From a bacterium HR17 (GTDB taxonomy: Bacteria > Armatimonadota > Fervidibacteria > Fervidibacterales > Fervidibacteraceae), in assembly GCA_002898575.1 (NCBI GenBank), contig BEHT01000011.1, positions 1 through 64,000 on the forward strand: 64,000 bases of DNA, written 5' to 3'. The notes under the pieces are model-generated. The model worked only from the letters and a program-made list of their open reading frames with translations. It was not told the DNA's origin and did no database searches. This document shows, piece by piece, positions 1 to 8,229 of this stretch; the first letter of the stretch is position 1; the number at the start of each line of letters is the position of its first letter. Both the position numbers and the translations under genes were made by a program.

Positions 1-1590
1 GTAGAGCAAATGCCAAAGGACCAACGCCATCAGCATGACAGCGCCGATGCGGTGAAGGAGGCTCCGCAGTTGGGGGCTGCCGGGAAAACTTAGCAAGTAT
101 CGCGCCCATCCCGCTTCCGGGTAACTGAGGGGCATGCCCGAAACGACTAACAACATGAACGCGATGACCAAAACGAGGTGCTGCAATCGTTCGTTCAAGG
201 TCATGCGCTCCACGAACTGGTGCGCTAACGGGTCATCAGGGCGATGGGGGGAAACGGCGTGGCTGGGACGACCGCGCCAGTAGTTGCGCAAGTCCAGCGC
301 CACATAAACGCAAAAGAAAGCGATGAGGACGAAGACGAACAACTGGTAGGCGACTTTGATTGCCCAGTAAACGGGGCTTTCGGTGCGTGTGCCCGCAAAA
401 TGCACTTTGCCTAACGCGACGCCTTTGCCGATGTTCGGGTGGCACCTGCCACAAGTTTGGGGCAAGTTGCGCGGATGGACAGGCGAACGCGGGTCAGTGG
501 ATGGCAGGATGTTGTGGGCGCTGTGACAAGAGGCACAATGGGCAACTTCCGTCACGCCGTAGCGGTTTAAGATGCCGTGATAACTGGTGCGGTAGGTCGC
601 CAACCGCAAAGTCGGTAGCCCCAATCGGCGTTGCAATTTTTCGCTTTCGTGGCACTTGGAACAGGTGGCGACAATGTGCTGCGGGTGCACCAAAGAAGCC
701 GGGTCTTTGGGGCTGCGGATAGCGTGCTCGCCGTGGCAGTCGGTGCAAACGGGGGCGTCCTTCCAGCCCTTTGCCCATGCCTGCCCGTGAACGCTTTGTC
801 GCCACTCCCGCAAGATGCCCTCATGACATTGACCACAAGTCTCTGGCAGGTGCGGACGGGCGACTTTAGAGTGAGGGTCGGTAGCACGCCGAATGCCATG
901 GATGCCGTGACAGTCGGTGCAAACGGCAGGCGGTTTGCCCGGCGCCGCTTGCCCCCCGACGACACCTTTGCGCAACAAGCGTCCATGAACGCTGCGCTCG
1001 TAGTAGAACAGCGTCGCACCTTTCGGGATTTGATGCCATTCCACCAAGCCTGTATCGCTGTGGCAGCGGGAACAAGTTTGCGGGATGTTACGACGGTGAA
1101 TGTGCGAGCGAGGGTCTTTGGCGGGCAAGATGTCGTGATGTCCGTGACAATCGGCGCAAGTGGGCGCGTGAGGGTCACCGCGAGCCGCCGCCTCACCATG
1201 AACGCTGTCGGCGTAGGATTTAAAGGCGGCGACTTTAAAGGGAGGTGCGTGCGGGAGCCGACGCGACAAATGGCAACGCCCACACGCCACTTTTTGAGCG
1301 TGGCGTGGGTGCGGCAGTTGGAACGGGTCAATATCGTTGTGACAATCGGTGCAACGCAACTTGCCGTGAACGGAGCGACGGAAGGCACCAGCGTCCACAA
1401 ACACGCTACGGGGACGCCCTTGCACATCGTAGCCGATTAACTGCGGGTTGGCGTGACACCGCTGACAAACACGCAACTCTTGGTCGGGCGCTAATCGGTG
1501 GTGTGGGCGTTGTTCGCGCAGCCCTTGGGTTGCGCCCCACGCCGCGAACCATGCCACGGCTAACAGCAGTGTCCGTCGCCGTTGCGTCAT
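1..1590 (-). CDS. CbcL-like 11-heme cytochrome c fused to a membrane cytochrome b domain (partial)
   Basis: The gene runs off the left edge, so its C-terminus is missing. It starts MTQRRRTLLLA with a signal/anchor segment, then has 11 CxxCH heme motifs between about residues 42 and 384 (CQRCH, CTDCH, CGRCH, CADCH, CSRCH, CTDCH, CGQCH, CTDCH, CSKCH, CASCH, CGRCH), separated by repeated SVHG blocks. A membrane helix follows at about 411-430, then an NERLQH segment and two more hydrophobic helices with histidines, as in the HydC/FdnI (b561-type) family. This matches the plan of Geobacter CbcL, an inner-membrane quinone oxidoreductase with a multiheme arm, though CbcL has fewer c-hemes. It lies 145 bases after coxA, with a terminator-like hairpin between. 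Direction of electron flow (quinol oxidation or reverse) is not visible. Confidence 0.85.
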   Translation of the reverse strand, partial: MTQRRRTLLLAVAWFAAWGATQGLREQRPHHRLAPDQELRVCQRCHANPQLIGYDVQGRPRSVFVDAGAFRRSVHGKLRCTDCHNDIDPFQLPHPRHAQKVACGRCHLSRRLPHAPPFKVAAFKSYADSVHGEAAARGDPHAPTCADCHGHHDILPAKDPRSHIHRRNIPQTCSRCHSDTGLVEWHQIPKGATLFYYERSVHGRLLRKGVVGGQAAPGKPPAVCTDCHGIHGIRRATDPHSKVARPHLPETCGQCHEGILREWRQSVHGQAWAKGWKDAPVCTDCHGEHAIRSPKDPASLVHPQHIVATCSKCHESEKLQRRLGLPTLRLATYRTSYHGILNRYGVTEVAHCASCHSAHNILPSTDPRSPVHPRNLPQTCGRCHPNIGKGVALGKVHFAGTRTESPVYWAIKVAYQLFVFVLIAFFCVYVALDLRNYWRGRPSHAVSPHRPDDPLAHQFVERMTLNERLQHLVLVIAFMLLVVSGMPLSYPEAGWARYLLSFPGSPQLRSLLHRIGAVMLMALVLWHLLY

Positions 1591-1642
1591 GCGCTCCACC
1601 GCAAAAACAGGAAAACGCGGGGTGCCTCAAAACGCTGTAAGG

Positions 1643-1707
1643 AAAAACCCCGACGGAACGAGAGGCGGGTCCCGCTCAAGCCCACCGCTTTTCCCGCCCT
1701 GTCGGGG
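1643..1707 (-). terminator. Long stem-loop with T-run after coxA
   Basis: Read on the minus strand, CCCCGAC (1707-1701) pairs with GTCGGGG (1654-1648) and is followed directly by five T. A second stem, GGGCGGG with CCCGCC, is nested inside. It sits between the coxA stop and the multiheme gene, so it may end the oxidase transcript or act as a partial attenuator for the downstream cytochrome. Confidence 0.6.
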
Positions 1708-1735
1708 CTCCACAAAAGGGAGCGCCATGGCGTGT

Positions 1736-3496
1736 TCACTGGCTTGCAGGTAGCGGCTCCGTTTGCGGGCGAAAGTCGGTAGGGGAGTCAGGGGGGCTGT
1801 AGTCGTAAGCCCAGCGATACACCGCCGGCAACTCAGTGCCCCAGTTGCCGTGCGGCGGGGGCGAACTTGTTTGCCACTCCAAAGTCGTCGCGCCCCAAGG
1901 GTTAGCGCTCGCTTGCTCACCCCGTTTCAGGCTCCAGAAGAAGTTGACGACGAACAGCGCTTGGGCTGCAATCAACACAAAGGCGGCGACACTGATGAAG
2001 GTGTTGATGGGCTGCAGGTGCTTGAGAAAGTCATACTCCAGCAAAGTGTAGATGCGCCGCATCATCCCGCTCAACCCCAAATAGTGCATCGGCAGAAACA
2101 CACCGTAAACGCCGAACAGTGACAGCCAGAAGTGCCATTTGCCCAGTCGTTCGTTCATCATCCGTCCAAACATCTTAGGAAACCAGAAGTAGGTCGCTGC
2201 GTAGATGGCAAACAAAACGCTGCTGCCCATGATGACATGGAAGTGCCCGACGACATAATAGGTGTCGTGCAAGTGCAAATCGTTGGCGGCAACGCCCAAA
2301 CTCAACCCGCCAAATCCCCCTGTCACCACCAACGACAGGAAGCCGATGGCGAACAACATCGGTGTTGTGAACCGGATGTTGCCGCCCCAAAGTGTTCCTG
2401 CGATGCACAGCAGGACGGTGGCAAAAGGCACGCTGACGAGGATGGTCAGCAGCGAGAAGGGGAACGCCAAGTAGGGGTTCATGCCGCTGACGAACTGGTG
2501 ATGTGCCCAAACGAGGCAACTGAGGAACGCTATCCCTATCAACCCCAAAACCGCCAAGCGGTAAGCGTAGAAGGGTTTACGGGCGAAAGTTGCCACGATG
2601 TCGCCGACGAAACCGAGGGCAGGCAGCACGAGGATGTAAACCTCAGGATGCCCCAGAAACCAAAACAGGTGCTGCCACAAAATCGGGTTGCCGTTGCCCC
2701 GTTCTATCAACTTGCCGGCGATGTGCACCGTCGGGACAAAGAAACTCGTCCCCAAGTGGCGGTCAAGGAGCAGCATGAGGGCACCTGCCGTTAAGACGGG
2801 GAAAGTCAGCAACCCTAAGATGGCGGCGAGGAACAAAGTCCAAGTCGTGAAGGGCAAGCGGAACATCGTCATGCCCTTCGTCCGTAAGTTGAGCACCGTC
2901 GTGATGTAGTTCAGCGAACCCATTGTAGAACTGACGATGAACAGCGCCATCGCCAAAAGCCACAGCGTCATACCCCACCCAGACCCCGGCATCGCTTCCT
3001 TTAGTGCACTCAGAGGCGGGTAAGCCGTCCAGCCCCCTGCCGCTGCCCCGCCTTCCACGGCGAACCCCAACAGCAAAACGATACAGGCTGCCCAAAAGAC
3101 CCAGTAACTAAGCCCGTTCAGAAACGGGAACGCCATGTCGCGGGCGCCGATTTGCAAGGGGATGAGAAAGTTGCCGAACCCGCCGCTCAAAATCGCCGTC
3201 TGGAAGAAGAAGACCATGATGGTGCCGTGCATCGTGACGAGGGCGTAGTAAAACTCGGGTTTGAGGACGCCGCCTTCCGCTCCGTGGGGGAAGAGCCAAC
3301 TGAGCCACGGTGCAGGCTTGACTTGTGTCGGGAAGCCCAATTGCCAACGGATGATGAACGCCAAAAAGCCACCGATAATCGCCATCGCCCAAGCCGTGAA
3401 GAAATACTGCAGCCCGATGTCCTTGTGGTCGGTGCTGAAGCGCAACAAACGCCGCCACAAAGGCAGTTCCGTGACGACCGTATGCTCGTGCGCCAT
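1736..3496 (-). CDS. coxA: Cytochrome c oxidase subunit I (heme-copper oxidase, A-family-like)
   Basis: Catalytic subunit of a terminal oxidase reducing O2 to water; 586 residues, multi-helix membrane protein. Low-spin heme ligands H90 and H420, heme a3 ligand H418 (in HDTYYVVGHFH), CuB ligands H283 with cross-link Tyr287 (GHPEVY) and H332/H333 are all visible. The D-channel aspartate D120 (GARDMAFP), N109, N127 and E285 are present, which is A1-type. The usual K-channel stretch PTGVK is PFATV here (357-361), so the channel Thr and Lys are both missing. The start has a purine-rich GGGGGTGAACGGAA just upstream. It lies 28 bases after coxB. No subunit III or IV gene is adjacent. Confidence 0.95.
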   Translation of the reverse strand: MAHEHTVVTELPLWRRLLRFSTDHKDIGLQYFFTAWAMAIIGGFLAFIIRWQLGFPTQVKPAPWLSWLFPHGAEGGVLKPEFYYALVTMHGTIMVFFFQTAILSGGFGNFLIPLQIGARDMAFPFLNGLSYWVFWAACIVLLLGFAVEGGAAAGGWTAYPPLSALKEAMPGSGWGMTLWLLAMALFIVSSTMGSLNYITTVLNLRTKGMTMFRLPFTTWTLFLAAILGLLTFPVLTAGALMLLLDRHLGTSFFVPTVHIAGKLIERGNGNPILWQHLFWFLGHPEVYILVLPALGFVGDIVATFARKPFYAYRLAVLGLIGIAFLSCLVWAHHQFVSGMNPYLAFPFSLLTILVSVPFATVLLCIAGTLWGGNIRFTTPMLFAIGFLSLVVTGGFGGLSLGVAANDLHLHDTYYVVGHFHVIMGSSVLFAIYAATYFWFPKMFGRMMNERLGKWHFWLSLFGVYGVFLPMHYLGLSGMMRRIYTLLEYDFLKHLQPINTFISVAAFVLIAAQALFVVNFFWSLKRGEQASANPWGATTLEWQTSSPPPHGNWGTELPAVYRWAYDYSPPDSPTDFRPQTEPLPASQ

Positions 3497-3524
3497 TTCC
3501 GTTCACCCCCGTTGACGAACGGCG

Positions 3525-4370
3525 TTACGGCATCGTTTCGCCGAAGGTTTGTTGCTCGCTCAGCCACTTTTGCAGTTGTTCCATCGGCTCCACGACCAAA
3601 ACGCCCCGCATACGGTAGTGCCCCAAGCCGCACAATTCAGCACACGCAAACTCGTAGGTTCCCGCCTTCGTCGGCGTGAACCAGATGCGCGTCGTCATGC
3701 CAGGAACGGCGTCCATCTTGAGGCGCGCAAAGGGCACAAAGAAACTGTGGATGACATCTTTGGAGCGCACCAGAAAGACGACAGGGTGATTGAGGGGCAG
3801 ATGCAATTCGCCCTGCCCCGCTGGGAACACAATGTCGTCTTTGCTGGCAGGGTCGTTGGGGTCAATGCCCAATGGGTTGCTATCGGAGACCAGTCGCAAA
3901 TCGGTGCGCCCAAACTCGCCGTCCTTGCCAGGGTAGCGAATGCCCCACGCAAACTGTTCGCCCGTGATTTCCACCCTGAAAGCGTTTTCGGGCACGCGCA
4001 AAAACACTTTCGCCCACACCTCGTTGCTTCTGTGGTCAAAGGTCAAGTCAAACGCCAGCAACACGGCGGCGATGGCAAGGACCGGCAGCCACTCTTTACG
4101 GGTCACGCCGATGAACATGCTCTGTCGCTGCGGGTGATGGCGGAAACGCCAAAGGGCGTAGGCAAGGTAAAGGTGGGCAGCGACCAGAAAAACGGCGGCA
4201 ACCGCAAGCACAAACAGGATGAGGCTTTCCACTTCGTGGGCGGTGTCGGCGATGCGGTCAGGTAATCGGTGCGCAATCCACCATAAGGCGCTCGCTACGG
4301 TCGCCAACGCAATGACAATCAACACCCCGCTGAGCACCTGACCTCTGCGACGCTTCGCCATTATGCCCAT
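3525..4370 (-). CDS. coxB: Cytochrome c oxidase subunit II (CuA)
   Basis: Periplasmic CuA electron-entry subunit; 281 residues. It has two membrane helices (about 11-33 and 50-74) followed by a cupredoxin domain. The CuA ligands are complete: H208 (VIHSF), C243, E245, C247, H251 and M254 in CAELCGLGHYRM. The electron-entry aromatic stretch GEQFAWGIRYPG is present. The reading frame opens further upstream, but the ATG at 4370 has an AAAGGGG ribosome site and begins just before the first helix, so it is preferred. No cytochrome c domain is fused, so the donor must be another protein, perhaps the multiheme arms encoded nearby. Confidence 0.94.
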   Translation of the reverse strand: MGIMAKRRRGQVLSGVLIVIALATVASALWWIAHRLPDRIADTAHEVESLILFVLAVAAVFLVAAHLYLAYALWRFRHHPQRQSMFIGVTRKEWLPVLAIAAVLLAFDLTFDHRSNEVWAKVFLRVPENAFRVEITGEQFAWGIRYPGKDGEFGRTDLRLVSDSNPLGIDPNDPASKDDIVFPAGQGELHLPLNHPVVFLVRSKDVIHSFFVPFARLKMDAVPGMTTRIWFTPTKAGTYEFACAELCGLGHYRMRGVLVVEPMEQLQKWLSEQQTFGETMP

Positions 4371-4475
4371 CGCCCCTTTGCCGCAACGGAGTTGCGTGCC
4401 TATTGTCAGCGGCACGGGGGATGGGCGCTGTCGGGAAAACTTTGACAAGATGTGTCGGGATTTTCACGGACAGCC

Positions 4476-4630
4476 CCTTCAAAACGGGCGACCGTGTATA
4501 AAATCGGCGCTTCGGAGAAGCGCCCTCCGAAAAAGGCGGAACCTTCAAAACGGATGACTGTGCATAAAATCGGCGCTTCGGAGAAGCGCCCTCCGAAAAA
4601 GGCGGAACCTTCAAAACGGACGACCGCGCA
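4476..4630. repeat. 66-bp direct repeats, two full copies and one partial
   Basis: Units begin at 4476, 4542 and 4608, exactly 66 bases apart. Each starts CCTTCAAAACGG and contains GGCGCTTC-GGA-GAAGCGCC, a perfect 8-bp hairpin, followed by CCTCCGAAAAAGGCGG. The third copy is partial and its first bases encode the last residues and stop of the CopD-like gene. The CCTCCGA core resembles the larger repeats at 31.7, 37.3 and 56.1 kb but the unit is different. It separates copD from coxB within an otherwise tight operon. Confidence 0.85.
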
Positions 4631-5120
4631 CCAACATGACGCCAAACGCCACCATCAACAGCGCCAACGCCACATTGATGCGCCCCAACCACGCCGCTGC
4701 CTTTCGCCACCGTTCCAAGTCCGCCGACGGGTTGCCCTGTTGCGCCGACGCCGTCGCCTTGGGTCCGACCCAAAAATCGTGCGCGGCGCTCAAGAGCACG
4801 ATGACGGCAAAGGTCGTCAACTTCTCCGCCAGCGTTTGCCCAAACTCACCTTCCCACAACAAACCCGTAAAAGCGTCCCGCACCGTAAACCCCCGCGCGG
4901 CGACATTGAACAGCCCCGTGATTAAAAGCGTCGTTAGGGCGATCCAACCGATGACCCGAAATCGCACCGCCATCAGCGACAGCAGTTTGACCCGATGGGG
5001 TTGAACCTCGGGATGGCGCAAGGTGGGGATGACGACAAAGGACAAAAAAAGCATGCCGCCGACCCAAACGGTGGCAGCGAGGACATGTAGCCAAACCGCA
5101 AGGAAGTAGAGCGACCACAC
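4611..5120 (-). CDS. CopD-like integral membrane protein
   Basis: 169-residue membrane protein with about four helices. The first helix carries LHVLAATVWVGGMLF, the signature of the CopD copper-resistance/membrane family, with a conserved His. It follows the cytochrome b-c fusion gene by 7 bases and precedes the oxidase genes, which suggests a role in copper handling or assembly for the CuA/CuB oxidase; that role is inferred from position. Its last codons (VRGRPF, stop) coincide with the third, partial copy of the 66-bp repeat, so repeat insertion or expansion may have reshaped the C-terminus. Confidence 0.8.
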   Translation of the reverse strand: MWSLYFLAVWLHVLAATVWVGGMLFLSFVVIPTLRHPEVQPHRVKLLSLMAVRFRVIGWIALTTLLITGLFNVAARGFTVRDAFTGLLWEGEFGQTLAEKLTTFAVIVLLSAAHDFWVGPKATASAQQGNPSADLERWRKAAAWLGRINVALALLMVAFGVMLVRGRPF

Positions 5121-5127
5121 CCTTACA

Positions 5128-7578
5128 TCACCTCGTCAACAAGTTTTCGGGCAAATGACATTTGCGGCAGTAAGCGTCGGCATGGCAATGGGCGCACAAC
5201 CGTTGGTGCAACCGTTGCACGCTGCCTTTGCCCGCGACGCCCAGCCGCTTCGCTAACTGCCCATGCGTGGTGATGAAGTCGCGGGGATGGGGCATGGGCA
5301 ACTTGTGGCAATCGGTGCACCCGTTGCGCCCGTGACAAACCTGACAACTGACGCCGCCGTCAGCGAGGCGCTGTGGATGCGTTTGGCGAAAATCGGGCGT
5401 GTGGGAAGGTGGGCGCTCGCTGTGGCACCGATAACACTTGGGTTCATTCCAATTGTGACAGCGTCGGCACAACGCCATGTCTTTACGGGCTTCTTGAACA
5501 TGGCGTGCCACGAAATTGGGCGGGTGAGGCATCGGTGTGCCGTGACAGTTGGCGCAAAACGATGGCGCGTGGCAGGTCTGACAACTCTGTGCCCCTTTCC
5601 GCAGTGTCTCCAACGCATGCCCGCTTTTCGCTTGCCTTGCCTCGTCCCCCCTGCGCACCACGAAATTCGGTCGTTCGTGTGATTGGGGTTTTGCGCCCAT
5701 GTGGCAGTTGGCGCAAAACGACGCGGTGTGGCAAGTGCTGCAATCTTGTCGGCGGTCTGTTGGGTTCTCCATTGCGTTCACCAAAGTGCCGTGCCGTTGC
5801 AAAAAGTCGGGCGCTTTGTGGCTTTCGGGCAACGCGCCCCGATGACATTCGTCGCACGACGGCTTGGTGTGGCACTGGAAGCAAAGTTGCTGCAGCGTCA
5901 CGGCGCCGAAGCGCTTCGTCGCCCCAAACCGAGTCAAAGTCGTCCCATGTTTCTGCAGCCATGCGGTGTCGTGGCGGGTGAAGCGATGGCAGTCGGCGCA
6001 ATAGTCAGGCGTGTGGCAGGTGTCACAAGTGCGCAATTCGTCGGCGGCGTTGCCGAAGTGGAATTTGAGCCAATCGGGGCGCAAATGCGACGACGGGCGC
6101 CGCTGTTGATGGCAGGCTTGGCAGAAAAAGGGTTTATGGCAACTGCGACAACTTTCGGGGTCTTTGCGGACTTCTAACTTATGCGTGACGAACCAGTTGT
6201 CCTCAAAGTGGGACGGCGGTTTTTCAGGGTCAACGGGCGGGATAGGTGGCATGCGGGAGTTGGGATTGATGCTCACGAGGTAAGCGACCAACGCTTTCAT
6301 GTCGTCAGGAGGCAAATTGTAAGCGGGCATGACCGTGTGCGTGTTAAAGGCGCCAGGGTTGCGCAAAAAGGCTTCCACCTTTTTGGGGTCGCGTTGTCCG
6401 CCTAAGCCCAAATCGGGTCCGACAGGTCCGCCCCCGCCGTTGATGCCGTGACAGGAGTAACATTTGAGACGCACGAACAACGCTTGCCCGCGCCGCTCCA
6501 GCGGCGACAACTTTTCGGGCTGCGGCAAGGCTTCCATGCCTTTGATGTTCAGGACGATGATGGCAAACAGCACGGTCAAACCCGTCGTGATAGCGGGCAA
6601 GCGGCGCAAGGGGTGGCGTTCAGGGTTGCGCTCTAAAAAGGGCACGAGCAGCAGCAAAAGGACCAAGACCGTCGGCAACACGAACGACCCGACGAACTCC
6701 CATCGGGGCGGAAACAACTTGAGCAACTCGTGCAGCCACAGGACATAAAAGTCGGGATGGGGTTTATAGGCGGTGTCCAACGGGTTGGCGCGGGGCTCCA
6801 ACGGCGCAGGGAAACGGTGCGCCAAAAAGACCAAGAGCGCCGTGAAGATCAACGCCCCGACGGCAATGCGAAAAGTATGGTCAGGGTGAAGGCGCTGCGT
6901 TTGGGGTACGCGGTCGTCTTCGCCGACCCGCACCCACGCGGGCGCGACACCCAAATGGTGCACTTGACGAATGTGCCACGCCACCAGGGCAAAAACCATA
7001 AGGGGCAGCAAAAACACATGCAGGACATAAAAGCGCATCAGCGTGACAGCGCCCATCCCTGCGCCGCCCCGCAAAAAGTTGGCGGCGGCGTGCCCGATAA
7101 GCGGGATGGCTTCTACAATTTTCAGCCGCACCGCTGTGCCCCAGTAAGCCTTTTGGTCCCAAGGCAACGCGTAACCTGTCAACCCCAACGCGACGACGCA
7201 AAGCAGGAGCAAGACGCCGCTGACCCAAATCATCTGGCGGGGTTTTTTGTAAGCCCCCCACACAAAGGCGCGCACCATGTGAACGACCGCCAGCGGGACG
7301 ATAAGCCGCGCCGCCCAATAGTGCAGCGCCCGAACGAACCGACCGAAAGGTAAGTAGTGCTCAATGTATTGCACCGACGCGTAGGCTTGGTCAGGTGTCG
7401 GGCTGTAAAAGAACATCAGCGCCGCGCCCGTGCTGAACAGAACGAGGAGGTTCAGCAGCAGCAACGCCCCAAAAATGTGCCCCCAACCGACAGTGGCAGG
7501 GAGCGGCTGTGCCCAAAAGCGCTGCCAAGCGCTGACCAAACCTGTTTCGCGTTCTAGCCACGCCCAGAAGCGCTGCAT
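5128..7578 (-). CDS. Cytochrome b (b6/subunit IV type) fused to a 17-heme cytochrome c region
   Basis: 816 residues. Residues 1-350 form a cytochrome b: heme b ligands H86/H100 and H187/H202 (14 residues between the second pair, b6-like), GYALPWDQKAYWGT, and a PDFY version of the PEWY quinol-site motif near 275. A final helix leads to a monoheme CYSCHG domain at 373-378. After it come 16 more CxxCH motifs to the C-terminus, arranged as eight pairs (CRSCH/CQACH, CDTCH/CADCH, CFQCH/CDECH, CSTCH/CANCH, CQTCH/CANCH, CRRCH/CYRCH, CQVCH/CTDCH, CAHCH/CRKCH). It starts 11 bases after the Rieske gene, so together they form the core of a bc complex in which cytochrome c1 is replaced by a fused 17-heme wire. 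Function as quinol oxidase is inferred. Confidence 0.93.
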   Translation of the reverse strand: MQRFWAWLERETGLVSAWQRFWAQPLPATVGWGHIFGALLLLNLLVLFSTGAALMFFYSPTPDQAYASVQYIEHYLPFGRFVRALHYWAARLIVPLAVVHMVRAFVWGAYKKPRQMIWVSGVLLLLCVVALGLTGYALPWDQKAYWGTAVRLKIVEAIPLIGHAAANFLRGGAGMGAVTLMRFYVLHVFLLPLMVFALVAWHIRQVHHLGVAPAWVRVGEDDRVPQTQRLHPDHTFRIAVGALIFTALLVFLAHRFPAPLEPRANPLDTAYKPHPDFYVLWLHELLKLFPPRWEFVGSFVLPTVLVLLLLLVPFLERNPERHPLRRLPAITTGLTVLFAIIVLNIKGMEALPQPEKLSPLERRGQALFVRLKCYSCHGINGGGGPVGPDLGLGGQRDPKKVEAFLRNPGAFNTHTVMPAYNLPPDDMKALVAYLVSINPNSRMPPIPPVDPEKPPSHFEDNWFVTHKLEVRKDPESCRSCHKPFFCQACHQQRRPSSHLRPDWLKFHFGNAADELRTCDTCHTPDYCADCHRFTRHDTAWLQKHGTTLTRFGATKRFGAVTLQQLCFQCHTKPSCDECHRGALPESHKAPDFLQRHGTLVNAMENPTDRRQDCSTCHTASFCANCHMGAKPQSHERPNFVVRRGDEARQAKSGHALETLRKGAQSCQTCHAPSFCANCHGTPMPHPPNFVARHVQEARKDMALCRRCHNWNEPKCYRCHSERPPSHTPDFRQTHPQRLADGGVSCQVCHGRNGCTDCHKLPMPHPRDFITTHGQLAKRLGVAGKGSVQRLHQRLCAHCHADAYCRKCHLPENLLTR

Positions 7579-7589
7579 GTTTCACCACC

Positions 7590-8069
7590 TTATGCCGTCG
7601 GCAATTGCACGAACAAAACGCCGCCGTCCACCTTGTGGGGCAGTCCGTCCAACGGGCGCGGGGGCGGACCCGCTTGAACTTTGCCGTCCATATCAAAGTA
7701 GCCGTCATGGCAGGGGCAAAAGAAAGCGCGTTTCGTCGGCTCCCACCGGACGGCACAGTTGGCGTGGGTGCAAATGTTGGACAGCACCTTTACGCGTCCG
7801 TCCGCCTTGACGACGACATAGACGGTGCGCCGCACGGTGCGGATGACCCAACCGTCGCGCCGCTGATAAGTCAGGGTCACGGCTTTGGGTTCGTCGGGGC
7901 GAAAATCGGAAAGGGGAGCGACTTTTAACCATTGCATCGGTGACCGACGAAAGGCTGGTGCGATCAACATCGCAAGGCTGGGGTAGCCCAAAACGGCAGC
8001 GATGCACGCCGCTGCCGCTTTGACGAAACGGTCCAGCCATTGCCGCCGCTTCATCGCCGTCGGGTTCAT
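7590..8069 (-). CDS. Rieske iron-sulfur protein of a bc-type complex
   Basis: 159 residues, carrying a [2Fe-2S] cluster that takes one electron from quinol. The cluster motifs are CTHANC and CPCHDGYF, the two standard Rieske boxes (two Cys, two His, plus the disulfide pair). The N-terminus has KRRQWLDRF before a hydrophobic helix, close to a Tat signal, which is how Rieske proteins are normally exported; tatC lies 4 kb away. It is the first gene of the minus-strand respiratory operon, 11 bases before the cytochrome b-c17 gene, and divergent from the octaheme nitrite reductase. Confidence 0.95.
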   Translation of the reverse strand: MNPTAMKRRQWLDRFVKAAAACIAAVLGYPSLAMLIAPAFRRSPMQWLKVAPLSDFRPDEPKAVTLTYQRRDGWVIRTVRRTVYVVVKADGRVKVLSNICTHANCAVRWEPTKRAFFCPCHDGYFDMDGKVQAGPPPRPLDGLPHKVDGGVLFVQLPTA

Positions 8070-8229
8070 CTGTCGTCACCGCTTTCGGATTTTGCCCCGC
8101 TTTCAACGGTCGGTGTGTCGGGGAAAATCCTGACAGCGTCCGCCGCCCGTTTGCGCACACTTTTTGCTTGAAACGGCAACCGATGTTGTGCCAGTGTATC
8201 GCTGTGAGCCCAAGGGAGGTGCGTTTGCG

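Noticed and set aside
2132-2794. 220-residue plus-strand frame opposite coxA
   Set aside because: It mirrors highly conserved oxidase codons and resembles no family.
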